This document shows, piece by piece, positions 6,802 to 15,105 of a stretch of 23,450 nt of DNA. The position numbers and the translations under genes are program-made. Below the pieces are notes generated by a model. The model did not search any database, was not told the origin of the DNA, and saw only the letters and a list, made by a program, of their open reading frames with translations. This stretch comes from Anaerohabitans sp036788095 (GTDB lineage: Bacteria > Zhuqueibacterota > Zhuqueibacteria > Residuimicrobiales > Residuimicrobiaceae): NCBI GenBank assembly GCA_036788095.1, contig DAIQOA010000056.1, positions 1-23,450 on the forward strand, in the 5' to 3' direction. The number at the start of each line of letters is the position of its first letter. Position 1 is the stretch's first letter.

Positions 6802-8646
6802 TTATTTCAGCAACAGCATGGTATGCGTCGCCGTGGCACCATCCACTTGCAAGCGGCACAGATAGGACCCTGAAGCCACCGCATGGCGGTAATCATCGCG
6901 CCCGTCCCAGCGAACCTGTTGCCGGCCGCTCAACAGCCGCTCATCCACCAAGGTTCGTACCCGTCGTCCGCTCATATCCACGATCGTCAATTTTACCTTG
7001 CTCAATCCCGGCACCGTATAATCGATTACGGTTTGCGAATTGAACGGATTGGGGTAATTGCCTGCAAGGCTCAGGTTCGTTGGCATCGCGTATCGGCCTT
7101 TAACACCGGTCGTGCCGCCCTCGGTGATATTGATGATCTGATTCACCGGCACACTCAACAATCGATCGACCTTGCCGCTGGGCCAGCTAACAATGACGGA
7201 ATCGACCAGGGTGCGCTGCTGAAAGCCAAAATGCTGGGTAAACGGGTTCATGCTGTTGTACCCATTTCCGCCTTGTACCTCGCGGATTTGCGACAGATCG
7301 CCAGCCACACAGCGAATCCGGGCGCCGATGGCGGAGCGATTGCTTTGCACTCCAGTCAAGCGAAACTCCAGCCAATTATTGTTGTTGCCGATCAAGTTTT
7401 CAAACAGCAAATCCATGCCGCCGCCGAGACCAGGTGGGATGAGCGTTGGGCCGGCTTGGACATATAAATCCAAATCGCCGTCATTATCCACATCACCAAA
7501 CGCGGCGGCGTAATGTTTCTGCCCCTGATCCGTGATCGCCATGGTATGGCCGACCTCGACAAAACCCGTTGCCCCATCATTGCGATACAATTTATTTTCC
7601 GATTTGCCGTTATATTGGCCTTCCTGGGAGCTGACGAACAAGTCCAGGTCCGCATCGTTGTCATAGTCGCCCCACACCGCGGTGGCGGACGCATGATAAA
7701 CGCCCCAGCCGGCTGGATCGTAATTATCGACATGCAACTCGGCTGCCACATTGGGCCACACCCCCGCGCCCTCGTTGCGAAACAGCCGGTTGGACTTTTC
7801 GTCATCGCAGACGTACAGATCCAGACGTCCATCGTTATTATAATCGCCCCAGGCGCCGCTGCGAGAGTGGCCGATCGTACCCACTCCGCTGGTTTTGGTA
7901 CTGTTGGTGATATCGACAAATCGATCGCCATCGTTGCGGAACAGCATGTCCCCATTGCGGCCGCCGGCGAGGAAAAAATCCGGATCGCGGTCGTCATCGA
8001 TGTCAGCCCAAACCATTCCATGCCACATGCCGGAAACGCTGGCCTGCATCTGCGTGGCAACGTTGACAAAATGTGTGCCCCCTTCATTTTTCCAGAGAAA
8101 AATTCCCGATCCGGGGCCGCCTTCGATACACATGCCGACCAGCAAATCCACCCAGCCATCGGTGTTATAGTCCGCCCAACCGCAAGCGAGGCTGAATTTA
8201 TTATCCGTATAGTCAATACCCATTGATTCCCCGACCTCGGCGAATTTCATATTGCCATTATTCTTAAAGAGAAAATCCTTCAGACTCACCTGCATGGTGG
8301 CATAGGCGTCCAGCAAGCCGTCGTTGTCATAATCCGCAAACCGGCATTCCGCGTAGACGCCCGTTGAATCCGCTTGGGTAAACGGCTTGAGGCTTCCATC
8401 CGCCACACCGTCGTTCAGACAAAAGTTAGAACCTGGAAAGATATCGATCCACCCATCCTGGTCGATATCGATCAGCCCGCCGGCGTCTGAGATAACCCCT
8501 TCGGGATCGACGTTTAAATCCAAGCCAACGGAGCGAAACACCTCGTCGGTCTGTGCCCAAACAGCCTGGGAAAGCAACACCAGCCCCAGGATGAACACGC
8601 ACCATCGAACACCCTGAGCGCTTTTGCAGCCGATACGATGAGCCAT
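6802..8646 (-). CDS. Secreted FG-GAP/VCBS repeat protein with ASPIC/UnbV domain and T9SS sorting domain (CRTAC1-like)
   Basis: 614 residues from the ATG at 8644-8646, chosen because GGGAGG lies 6 bases upstream and a signal peptide follows at once (CVFILGLVLLSQAVWA, cleaved before QTDE). An in-frame upstream ATG at 8862 would bury the signal peptide 72 residues inside. The body is a beta-propeller of integrin-alpha-type repeats. I count at least seven calcium-loop sequences, among them DIDQDGWID, DYDNDGLLD, DYNTDGWVD, DYNNDGRLD, DYDNDADLD and DVDNDGDLD. An ASPIC/UnbV domain spans about 425-510 ('NNWLEFRLTGVQSNRSAIGA', then 'HFGFQQRTLVDSVIVSWPSG'). Residues 530-614 are a T9SS type A domain (NYPNPFN through TMLLLK). 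The role is probably surface or matrix binding; no enzyme motif was seen. It is convergent to the other T9SS protein and divergent from the GH78 operon. Confidence 0.9.
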   Translation of the reverse strand: MAHRIGCKSAQGVRWCVFILGLVLLSQAVWAQTDEVFRSVGLDLNVDPEGVISDAGGLIDIDQDGWIDIFPGSNFCLNDGVADGSLKPFTQADSTGVYAECRFADYDNDGLLDAYATMQVSLKDFLFKNNGNMKFAEVGESMGIDYTDNKFSLACGWADYNTDGWVDLLVGMCIEGGPGSGIFLWKNEGGTHFVNVATQMQASVSGMWHGMVWADIDDDRDPDFFLAGGRNGDMLFRNDGDRFVDITNSTKTSGVGTIGHSRSGAWGDYNNDGRLDLYVCDDEKSNRLFRNEGAGVWPNVAAELHVDNYDPAGWGVYHASATAVWGDYDNDADLDLFVSSQEGQYNGKSENKLYRNDGATGFVEVGHTMAITDQGQKHYAAAFGDVDNDGDLDLYVQAGPTLIPPGLGGGMDLLFENLIGNNNNWLEFRLTGVQSNRSAIGARIRCVAGDLSQIREVQGGNGYNSMNPFTQHFGFQQRTLVDSVIVSWPSGKVDRLLSVPVNQIINITEGGTTGVKGRYAMPTNLSLAGNYPNPFNSQTVIDYTVPGLSKVKLTIVDMSGRRVRTLVDERLLSGRQQVRWDGRDDYRHAVASGSYLCRLQVDGATATHTMLLLK

Positions 8647-8776
8647 GACAGGCCTCCCTGTGATTTTTAAAAAGACACCCTGCATCAAATCAAGCACTGG
8701 AATCTTGTGCCGCCACATCCATTGCCAACTTGGCTGACGCGCTAATCCCTTTGCCCTTTTAGCCGGCACTAGCCTA

Positions 8777-8805
8777 AATATAGATGGTAACAGTTTTGCG
8801 GTCAA
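8777..8805 (-). promoter_or_regulatory. Predicted promoter for the FG-GAP/ASPIC gene (TTGACC-17-TATATT)
   Basis: Read on the minus strand, TTGACC (8800-8805) and TATATT (8777-8782) are 17 bases apart. These are the same two hexamers and spacing as the promoter at 3046-3074, and the bases after the -10 are TAGGC here against TAAGC there. The leader to the ATG at 8646 would be about 125 bases. This is one half of the 368-base divergent gap 8647-9014; the other half carries candidates for the GH78 gene. Confidence 0.6.
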
Positions 8806-8875
8806 GTCCTTTGTAAAAAATTTTTTCCAGGGTAAGCTTCGGCAGAGTTTTTGAAGGTTCATGTGCTTGCCGAGG

Positions 8876-8952
8876 TTTCTTGTATTATCTGGGACGCTGT
8901 TTTATTGGCTTTAGATAATTTGCTTGTTTTTCAAAACCCGCCTGTCTACATT
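8876..8952 (+). promoter_or_regulatory. Two candidate promoters for the GH78 operon
   Basis: Candidate A: TTCTTGTATTAT at 8877-8888 contains TTGTAT (8880-8885), followed after 17 bases by TATTGG (8903-8908), a poor -10. Its -35 region matches 10 of 12 bases of the element repeated at 16719-16730 and 16827-16838. Candidate B: TGCTTGTTTTT at 8921-8931 contains TTGTTT (8924-8929), followed after 17 bases by TACATT (8947-8952) and then AGCGC. Candidate B leaves a leader of about 55 bases to the ATG at 9015 and shares its 11-base -35 region exactly with 20209-20219. B is the better promoter; A may be a regulatory copy of the element. Confidence 0.45.
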
Positions 8953-9014
8953 AGCGCTCAACCGAGCAAAAAAATTTATCCAACCATCACACCAACCTGG
9001 ACCGGCAAAATTCT

Positions 9015-11414
9015 ATGAAAATTCAATTCGCATTGGTTTTCGTTTTTTGGGCAATGGCCTCTTGGGCGCAGCCCGAAAAAGGCGCCGCGGAGGTGCTGCA
9101 GGATAAGATGATCTGGAGCGGAGACGATACTGGCAAAGCCGAGTATACGGTGTTCAGGAAAACTTTTGCCGTCCAGGACGTTCCTAGCGCCACCATCCAC
9201 CTTTTTGCTGATGCCAGGTATATTTTGTGGCTGAACGGTGTGCAAGTTTCCAGAGGTCCCTGCCGCTTTGATCCCAAATCGCCGTCATTCGATTCCATCG
9301 ATATTACCTCTTTTTTGCAACAAGGGCTCAATGCGGTCGCGGTCTTGGTCATGTCCCATGGCAGCAACGGAAAAATGATGAATCATGCTCCCGGACTGTG
9401 TGCAGAAATCGACCTCCGTGATCAGCTGCAACAATCTCGCACCATATGGACGGACGAATCCTGGAAGTGGAATAGCCGCACCCGGTTCATGCCGCCGGTG
9501 CAAGACTGGGGTGTCGTTTGCGACCGGGTGGATGCCCGGATTGACGACGGCGACTGGAGCTTGGCAGAGTACGATGACCGCCATTGGCAATCAGCGGTCT
9601 CCATAGATGGTCGGCAATGGGGAAAACTCGTGCCTCGCCCTATTCCGCTTTTAAAAGAAAGCGAAATGGGGTGGACGGCTTTAAATAACAGCGCTCTGCC
9701 GGCCAAGCTCAAACAAGGCCAATCCTATATCATTCAGGCCCGTGAGATGCTGCAGGGCTTTCCCGTTATCCGCTTTACCGCTGAGGAAGGCGCGGTCATC
9801 CAATTTGAGTTCGGCTACACCGGCGACAGCCTGACCATCGGGAACACCTATGGTTCGGCCTGCTTTTATACCGCGCGTTCCGGCGATCAGACCTTTATTC
9901 CTACCGATTCCTATGGATTCAGATACCTGAAAATCAGTGTACTCAACGGCAGCATCTACTCTCCCTATAATGTGCTGCTGACGGATATTCAACTGGTTGA
10001 CCGAAGGTTCCCCTATCTCGAGACCGGCGCTTTTGGCTGCAATGATCCATTTTTAAATGAGCTTTGGCAGAGGTCGATCCGGACTTTGAAGCTAAACTGT
10101 GAAGACGGCTACATGGACTGTGCCCTGCGTGAGAAGGTGGAGTGGATGGGCGATGCCGCGATTGTGCAATATCCGTTGAGCCTAGCGGCTTTTGCCCTTG
10201 CCGATGGCGCCGGCATGCCCCGCAGCGACAGTGGCTTGATGATCTCCATGTTGAGGCATATTGCGTTAAGCCAAAGCGACAGCGGCCTGTTCAAAGCACA
10301 CCATCCATCCGACCGTTTCGATATTCATGCTTACATTGAAGATTATTCGTGCCTCTGGGTTCAGGCGCTCCGGCAGGTTTATGAATTGACCGCTAACCTC
10401 GCCCTGGTCAATGAGCTTTGGCAACCTTTGAAAAAGCAAATGCAGTGGTTTGCGGATCATCGTTCGGCCAATGGGTTGGTCTATGGCCGCGAATTCACGT
10501 TTATGGACAACCCTTTGGCTTACTGCTATTGCAATGGCGCGACCTTGAATGCATTTGTCTACAAAGCTTTCAACGACGCCGCATTCCTGGCGTCGGCTAA
10601 AAAAGATTTTCAGGCTGAAAAAAACTATGAAAAGTTGGCTGAAGAAATCAAGCAGAGTTACAATAAGCATTTATGGAATCCAGCGAAAAAAACCTATTCT
10701 TCGGGAATTGCCGACCAAAAACAGATGATGTCCACAGCCCATGCAGCTTTGATGGCTCTTAACCGCGGCATTGTGCCTGATAACCGCAAACAGTCGGTGA
10801 AAGAATATTTGTATCACCATTACCGGGACAGGGGGAAGAGCTATTCGCAAAATGGCGTTATCCCGGAACTCTTTTTCCATCCAGACCTGGCTGTTAACGG
10901 CATAGATTCTCCTTACACCTCCTTCTGGATGCTGGAGGAATTGTTCAAAGACAACCGCGACGTGGAGGCTTTATCCTTTATCAGAGAAAAATGGCAGTCG
11001 ATGATGCAAGATTCCATCACCGGGACTTTATCCGAGGGATTCGGTGGAGGTGATTTGTGCCACAACATGGGGGCGGTTCCCGCCTATTTCTTAAGCAGAA
11101 AGGTCCTTGGCGTCAGTGAAAGACTGCCTGTCAGTTCAAAAACAATTGAAATCAAACCGCAACTGGGCGATTTATCCTTCGCCCAGGGAACCGTGCTGAC
11201 CGTCCATGGGCCTGTGGCGGTAAAATGGGAAAGACAAAACGACCATCTTTTATTTTCCATTGATATTCCGGAAAGTACAACGGCTCAAATCACTCTCGCG
11301 GCTAAAGGATCGGACCGGATGCTTTTGCTCAACAACCAGAAAAGCACGTTCCGTTTGGAAGAAGACCAACTGATTTTCAATATTAAAAAAGATGTTCAAC
11401 ATGGCACATACTGA
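9015..11414 (+). CDS. Secreted alpha-L-rhamnosidase, glycoside hydrolase family 78
   Basis: 799 residues. A Sec signal peptide (KIQFALVFVFWAMASWA) ends before QPEK. The N-terminal beta-sandwich ('LFADARYILWLNGVQVSRGP', 'IDITSFLQQGLNAVAVLVMS') is the GH78 N domain; an (alpha/alpha)6 barrel follows. The catalytic signature DCALREKVEWMGD starts at D368, giving general acid E373 with D380; the D-x4-E-x6-D spacing equals that of the Bacillus RhaB active site. 'SEGFGGGDLCHNMGAVPAYF' near 673-692 supplies the C-terminal active-site part, with E674 as candidate base. The family inverts and removes terminal alpha-L-rhamnose from glycosides and polysaccharides. There is no T9SS domain, so the protein is probably periplasmic. 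No strong ribosome-binding site precedes the ATG. The 3' end overlaps the next gene by 23 bases. Homologous GH78 members can differ in linkage, so the exact substrate is open. Confidence 0.88.
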   Translation: MKIQFALVFVFWAMASWAQPEKGAAEVLQDKMIWSGDDTGKAEYTVFRKTFAVQDVPSATIHLFADARYILWLNGVQVSRGPCRFDPKSPSFDSIDITSFLQQGLNAVAVLVMSHGSNGKMMNHAPGLCAEIDLRDQLQQSRTIWTDESWKWNSRTRFMPPVQDWGVVCDRVDARIDDGDWSLAEYDDRHWQSAVSIDGRQWGKLVPRPIPLLKESEMGWTALNNSALPAKLKQGQSYIIQAREMLQGFPVIRFTAEEGAVIQFEFGYTGDSLTIGNTYGSACFYTARSGDQTFIPTDSYGFRYLKISVLNGSIYSPYNVLLTDIQLVDRRFPYLETGAFGCNDPFLNELWQRSIRTLKLNCEDGYMDCALREKVEWMGDAAIVQYPLSLAAFALADGAGMPRSDSGLMISMLRHIALSQSDSGLFKAHHPSDRFDIHAYIEDYSCLWVQALRQVYELTANLALVNELWQPLKKQMQWFADHRSANGLVYGREFTFMDNPLAYCYCNGATLNAFVYKAFNDAAFLASAKKDFQAEKNYEKLAEEIKQSYNKHLWNPAKKTYSSGIADQKQMMSTAHAALMALNRGIVPDNRKQSVKEYLYHHYRDRGKSYSQNGVIPELFFHPDLAVNGIDSPYTSFWMLEELFKDNRDVEALSFIREKWQSMMQDSITGTLSEGFGGGDLCHNMGAVPAYFLSRKVLGVSERLPVSSKTIEIKPQLGDLSFAQGTVLTVHGPVAVKWERQNDHLLFSIDIPESTTAQITLAAKGSDRMLLLNNQKSTFRLEEDQLIFNIKKDVQHGTY

Positions 11415-13974
11415 TAAAAAGCGTCTAGTTGGAATTGCGCTAGCAGCGCTCTGCATTTGGGTTCTAGTATCATGCAGTCCTGAAAAACCGGACTCAGCCG
11501 GGCGGCTGATCGCAGGTTTTGATTGCACCTCAGAATACCCTGCGGATCGCTATTTTTCGTTTGGCGATGTACGGGTCGTGTCATCCGCCGCCGGATCATA
11601 CCGCGAGGCCGAGGCAAAACCCCTGTCCAGGTTTGGTTATCGGTTTTCGGTCGAACAGATTGGCAAACCCCACCTGGCGGTGGTCCGCTATCCCGACGAT
11701 AAAAGAAGGTTTATGTGTATGATGGACGGGACCAGCTACGACCTGACCATGGGCACTTTTACCGGGGTCAATCAGCCGCTGACCAATAAAATGCTGGAGA
11801 TTCGCCGAATTTTCTGGCCGCGATGGCAGGATGGCAGCATCGTCTTTATGACTTGGGGAAACGGCGAGCCGGCTGCCGTTAGCGATATCAAAATTTATCA
11901 ACTGGACGAGCTGGAGCCTCTCCCTATCAGCAACCAGGATGCGACCATCGCAAAACGGGAGATCGGTTTGCAATTTGAAGATCCATGCGGCGCGACCTTT
12001 AGCATGGGCGCCTATACCGAGCAGGAGTGGCTTGATCGTACAGTCAGCTACATGCATCATAGCGGACAAAATGTGTTGACTTACCCGCTGATCTGGTATC
12101 ATGACCCGCTCTACCCATCTGAGCGCGAGCCATCGGGATTTTTTGGGGCTGTGGCCGCACCTGACCGGAGAATTTATGCCCGCTGGACCGCTCATCCGGA
12201 GGACTGGGTTTCCATTCTGCTGAAAAAATTTGAGAAAGAGGGGCTCACATTCAAAGCAACCTTAACGCTTCTGCGCCTCGGCAGCCTGATGAAAGAGATG
12301 AACATCCAGCTCGATTCCATTAAAGCGGGCAAGGACACCTACAACAACATGCTTGCCAATAACCAGGTCCAGTCGTCAACCAACGATTGGACCATGGAAT
12401 ACAATGTGGCAAATTTTGACAAGCAGACCCGCGGAACCTTGACCGAATGGGCCTATGGCGAACACGGCGGCCCTTTTGGCAGAGGTCCGATGTTCAATCC
12501 GCTCCATCCAACGGTTCAAAACGCCATTCTGGGCATCATCGAGGAAATCGTTGACCGCTATGGCCGGTCGCCCGCTTTCACAGGTATTTCGATCAATATG
12601 TGGCACGCCACCATCCTCTGGTATTTTTCACTCCAATCGGGGTATGACGACTATACCGTGAACCTTTTTGAAAAAGAGACTGGAATTAAATTGTTTGTCA
12701 AAGCGGATGACCCTGAACGCTTTTCGAAACGGTATGCACTACTGACCAAGGAATATTCTGAACCCTGGATCAGCTGGCGGTGCATGAAAATAAAACAGCT
12801 TTTTTGCAAAATCCGCGATAAAATGACCGCTGCCCGTCCCGATCTGCGCTTAACCATTTCAACCTGGACGGAAACGACCGTTTATGGATGGTTCGGGGTA
12901 CCACATGATCCTTCGCAGCAGATATTTGCCCGGAAATCGTTGTACCAGCTCTTTCGCGAAGGCGGATTTGACATGAACCTTTTCCGCCATGAAGCCAATA
13001 TCGACATGGACTATGTGTTCGTGCCTTCGCGCGACCGGGATGCCTGGGGAACTGCCGGAGCAGATACGCCGTTGGAAAAGACCTGCTCCTTCCGTGACCA
13101 TGATTTTCTGGATGCGCCTACGTTCGCGGTCCTGGGTCAACAAGAACACCCCGGGGCGTTTATTTTCGATTGCTGGGTTGAAGCCTGGGGAAAATATTAC
13201 CATGCACCCTGTGCCCCTGATGATCCGCAGGCAAAGAAATTTGCCATGCTCTGGGGCAAACCCGCTGAAGGCATCCGTCTAGACAATGCTGAATATCCCC
13301 AGGATGGCTTTTGGTGGAATTCACAATTGAGGATCACCCCGCACTTTCAAGGCGGCATTCATTACCTGGAATATTTTACTCATGCGCTGGCTGAATTGGA
13401 TGCCTGCCGGATCACCCGGGGTGGTCTGTTTACCGACACCGGCCATATGGAGATGATCCGTCAATTTGCCTCGGCTTCCCGGACCTTGCCAGCGGAAAAA
13501 TTTACCCCAGTCGGCGCCTCCACCGATCCGGTCGCTGTCAGAACCCTGGTCTGCCATGGAAAACGGTATGTATATCTGGTCAATCGCGAGTATTACCCGG
13601 TCCAGGTGAAACTGCATTTTAGCGCAAAAGACAATCAACTCACGGACCTTGTATCAGGGAAAATTTTTAAAACAGCGGAGGAATTGGATCTAGAGCTTGG
13701 GCCCTATAAACTTTGTTCGCTGTGCACCTCACCCGAAACAGAAGTGAGGGATTTTTACGTCATTCCGCCTGCGGAGATTGTAGTAGAACTCAATAAAAAA
13801 TTTATAGACGCGAAGGAAAGCATCAGCCGAGTGCGGAAAAATAAAGCAGAATGCCCCCCAAGTCTGGCAAAAACAGTTGCTGAAATCGATGGGGCCATGC
13901 AGCAAGGCCGATATGCCGCTGCGCGAAAATTATTGAACAGCTATGCCATATTAAAAGTGATCTCTGCACCTTGA
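11392..13974 (+). CDS. Large lipoprotein with glycoside-hydrolase-like (TIM-barrel-like) character, unassigned family
   Basis: 860 residues. The N-terminus has a lipoprotein signal with lipobox LVSC (C28), so the protein is membrane-anchored. Two starts are possible, ATG 11392 and ATG 11401; both keep the lipobox. A beta-type N domain (about 30-190) leads to a central region, about 200-660, rich in aromatic and acidic strand ends typical of a TIM-barrel glycosidase: 'QNVLTYPLIWYHDPLYP', 'SPAFTGISINMWHA', 'LTISTWTETTVYG' (E494) and 'GAFIFDCWVEAWGKYY' (E597). A C-terminal beta domain ('VRTLVCHGKRYVYLVNREYYPVQVKLHFS') and a helical tail follow. E494 and E597 are only candidate catalytic residues. 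I do not recognise an established GH family. It overlaps the GH78 rhamnosidase by 23 bases in another frame, so the two are expressed together and probably act on the same glycan. Confidence 0.75.
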   Translation: MFNMAHTDKKRLVGIALAALCIWVLVSCSPEKPDSAGRLIAGFDCTSEYPADRYFSFGDVRVVSSAAGSYREAEAKPLSRFGYRFSVEQIGKPHLAVVRYPDDKRRFMCMMDGTSYDLTMGTFTGVNQPLTNKMLEIRRIFWPRWQDGSIVFMTWGNGEPAAVSDIKIYQLDELEPLPISNQDATIAKREIGLQFEDPCGATFSMGAYTEQEWLDRTVSYMHHSGQNVLTYPLIWYHDPLYPSEREPSGFFGAVAAPDRRIYARWTAHPEDWVSILLKKFEKEGLTFKATLTLLRLGSLMKEMNIQLDSIKAGKDTYNNMLANNQVQSSTNDWTMEYNVANFDKQTRGTLTEWAYGEHGGPFGRGPMFNPLHPTVQNAILGIIEEIVDRYGRSPAFTGISINMWHATILWYFSLQSGYDDYTVNLFEKETGIKLFVKADDPERFSKRYALLTKEYSEPWISWRCMKIKQLFCKIRDKMTAARPDLRLTISTWTETTVYGWFGVPHDPSQQIFARKSLYQLFREGGFDMNLFRHEANIDMDYVFVPSRDRDAWGTAGADTPLEKTCSFRDHDFLDAPTFAVLGQQEHPGAFIFDCWVEAWGKYYHAPCAPDDPQAKKFAMLWGKPAEGIRLDNAEYPQDGFWWNSQLRITPHFQGGIHYLEYFTHALAELDACRITRGGLFTDTGHMEMIRQFASASRTLPAEKFTPVGASTDPVAVRTLVCHGKRYVYLVNREYYPVQVKLHFSAKDNQLTDLVSGKIFKTAEELDLELGPYKLCSLCTSPETEVRDFYVIPPAEIVVELNKKFIDAKESISRVRKNKAECPPSLAKTVAEIDGAMQQGRYAAARKLLNSYAILKVISAP

Positions 13975-14156
13975 GACCGTACAAATAGTTCAATCCCACT
14001 GAAACAGGCTGACCTCTTTGTCACCCATTTGGTTCCATAGTGAACGGATCAACCAAGAGGGCTTAAGAGCGTTCATCATCCAAACCAAATTCAAGCCGGA
14101 ATTCCACTAGGACATTTGCTCGGCTTATTTTTCTCCATACCGCTCCTTTCCCTGTC

Positions 14157-14239
14157 GGCCTGTCGTCAAGAGCCCAATGGACGACACGTGTCCGGGCCGT
14201 GACCGGCGAAAGACTCGATCACATCATCCCGGACAGGCC
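14157..14239. repeat. Nested inverted-repeat element between convergent genes
   Basis: The gap 13975-14285 (311 bases) separates convergent genes and holds no credible ORF. Within it are: GGCC (14157-14160) with GGCC (14236-14239); TGTCGTC (14161-14167) with GACGACA (14180-14186) across a 12-base loop; TGTCCGGG (14189-14196) with CCCGGACA (14228-14235); and GCCG-TGAC-CGGC at 14196-14207. The first three can form together as a three-way junction. An alternative longer outer stem GGCCTGTC (14157-14164) with GACAGGCC (14232-14239) competes. GACACGTGTC (14183-14192) is also a perfect palindrome. It could be a bidirectional terminator without T-runs, a structured RNA or a repeat-family element. 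Confidence 0.45.
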
Positions 14240-14285
14240 TTACGCTAGTCACCCTCAGCGCTCAATCCGTTGATATCTCTCCGCT

Positions 14286-15029
14286 CTATATCCGCGAACG
14301 AACCCGATCCCACGATTTGGTAGTGAGAAAGCTCTCATCCGCATTGGCGATCATTTGAGCGAACCGCGGCCAGGGCACGGCCATGGTCAACCGGTCAGCC
14401 GGCACATGGGGTCTGGCTGATACATCGAACAGGCCGAGCACGGATCGATGACGGCCGGATTGCCGTTCCAGGTAGGGGTATTTGATGATAGAACCGCAGC
14501 CGGCGGAAAAGGGCGCGATCACGGAATCATCGACAGCCTCTTCATAGCCGGAGAGGGTGAACAATCCCGACAGCACATCCGGCTTGGCAAAAAAGATAAC
14601 GATCTCAGGTTCATCGTGATCATCTAGATAGTCCCAACGTTTGAAAAGCAGGTGTTGCGCCGGCGCGGTAAAACCAGGATCCCTGGCCAGCAGCTCGCGG
14701 ACGACCTCAGGACTTTTTTTATAGCGTTCGCCTTCCATTTTCCCCGGGATGCCGCAGGAGAGAAAAAACTCAAAATTCGGCCGCAAGCCGGGCGCAAATC
14801 CGAGGTAGCGCTTGCCGCCGCCACAGTGGGTGTTCTCTTCGCTGAAGGCGATCACTTGGCCTGCACGTACGGATTGCAGTTGCTCGATCAAACAATGTTT
14901 CGCAACCGGCTTTTGGGCGGCAGCAAGCGACTTTTCATCATCCGTGTAATAACAGATGATAGGCAGCTCGGCGCCAGGGAAATAATTGGTCCACATGTTC
15001 ATAAACTGATCGATCATCGCTGGATCCAT
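14286..15029 (-). CDS. DUF169-family protein
   Basis: 247 residues, no signal peptide, probably cytoplasmic. The order 'LPIICYYTDD' near the start, 'AFSEENTHCGGGKRYLGF' with H68/C69, 'FFLSCGIPGKMEGERYKKSPEV', 'VIFFAKPDVLSGLF' and 'APFSAGCGSIIKYPYLE' is the layout I associate with DUF169. The conserved histidine and cysteines suggest a metal or cofactor site, but no activity is established for the family. The ATG at 15027-15029 has AGAGG upstream. It lies 76 bases downstream of the Tat-exported gene on the same strand and is probably its operon partner, although one product is exported and the other is not. This pairing is unusual and gives no direct functional clue. Confidence 0.8.
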   Translation of the reverse strand: MDPAMIDQFMNMWTNYFPGAELPIICYYTDDEKSLAAAQKPVAKHCLIEQLQSVRAGQVIAFSEENTHCGGGKRYLGFAPGLRPNFEFFLSCGIPGKMEGERYKKSPEVVRELLARDPGFTAPAQHLLFKRWDYLDDHDEPEIVIFFAKPDVLSGLFTLSGYEEAVDDSVIAPFSAGCGSIIKYPYLERQSGRHRSVLGLFDVSARPHVPADRLTMAVPWPRFAQMIANADESFLTTKSWDRVRSRI

Positions 15030-15105
15030 GGTTCGCCTCTTTGTAGATTTTTTTCTGTTTTATCTGCTCCGCACGCACAAGCGGATCGCGAACATTTTAA
15101 AAAAA

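Noticed and set aside
7392..8226. Long frames on both strands (274 and 237 codons) within the FG-GAP gene
   Set aside because: Products of the repetitive GAT/GAC-rich FG-GAP coding sequence read in other frames; the true frame shows the calcium loops and ASPIC domain.
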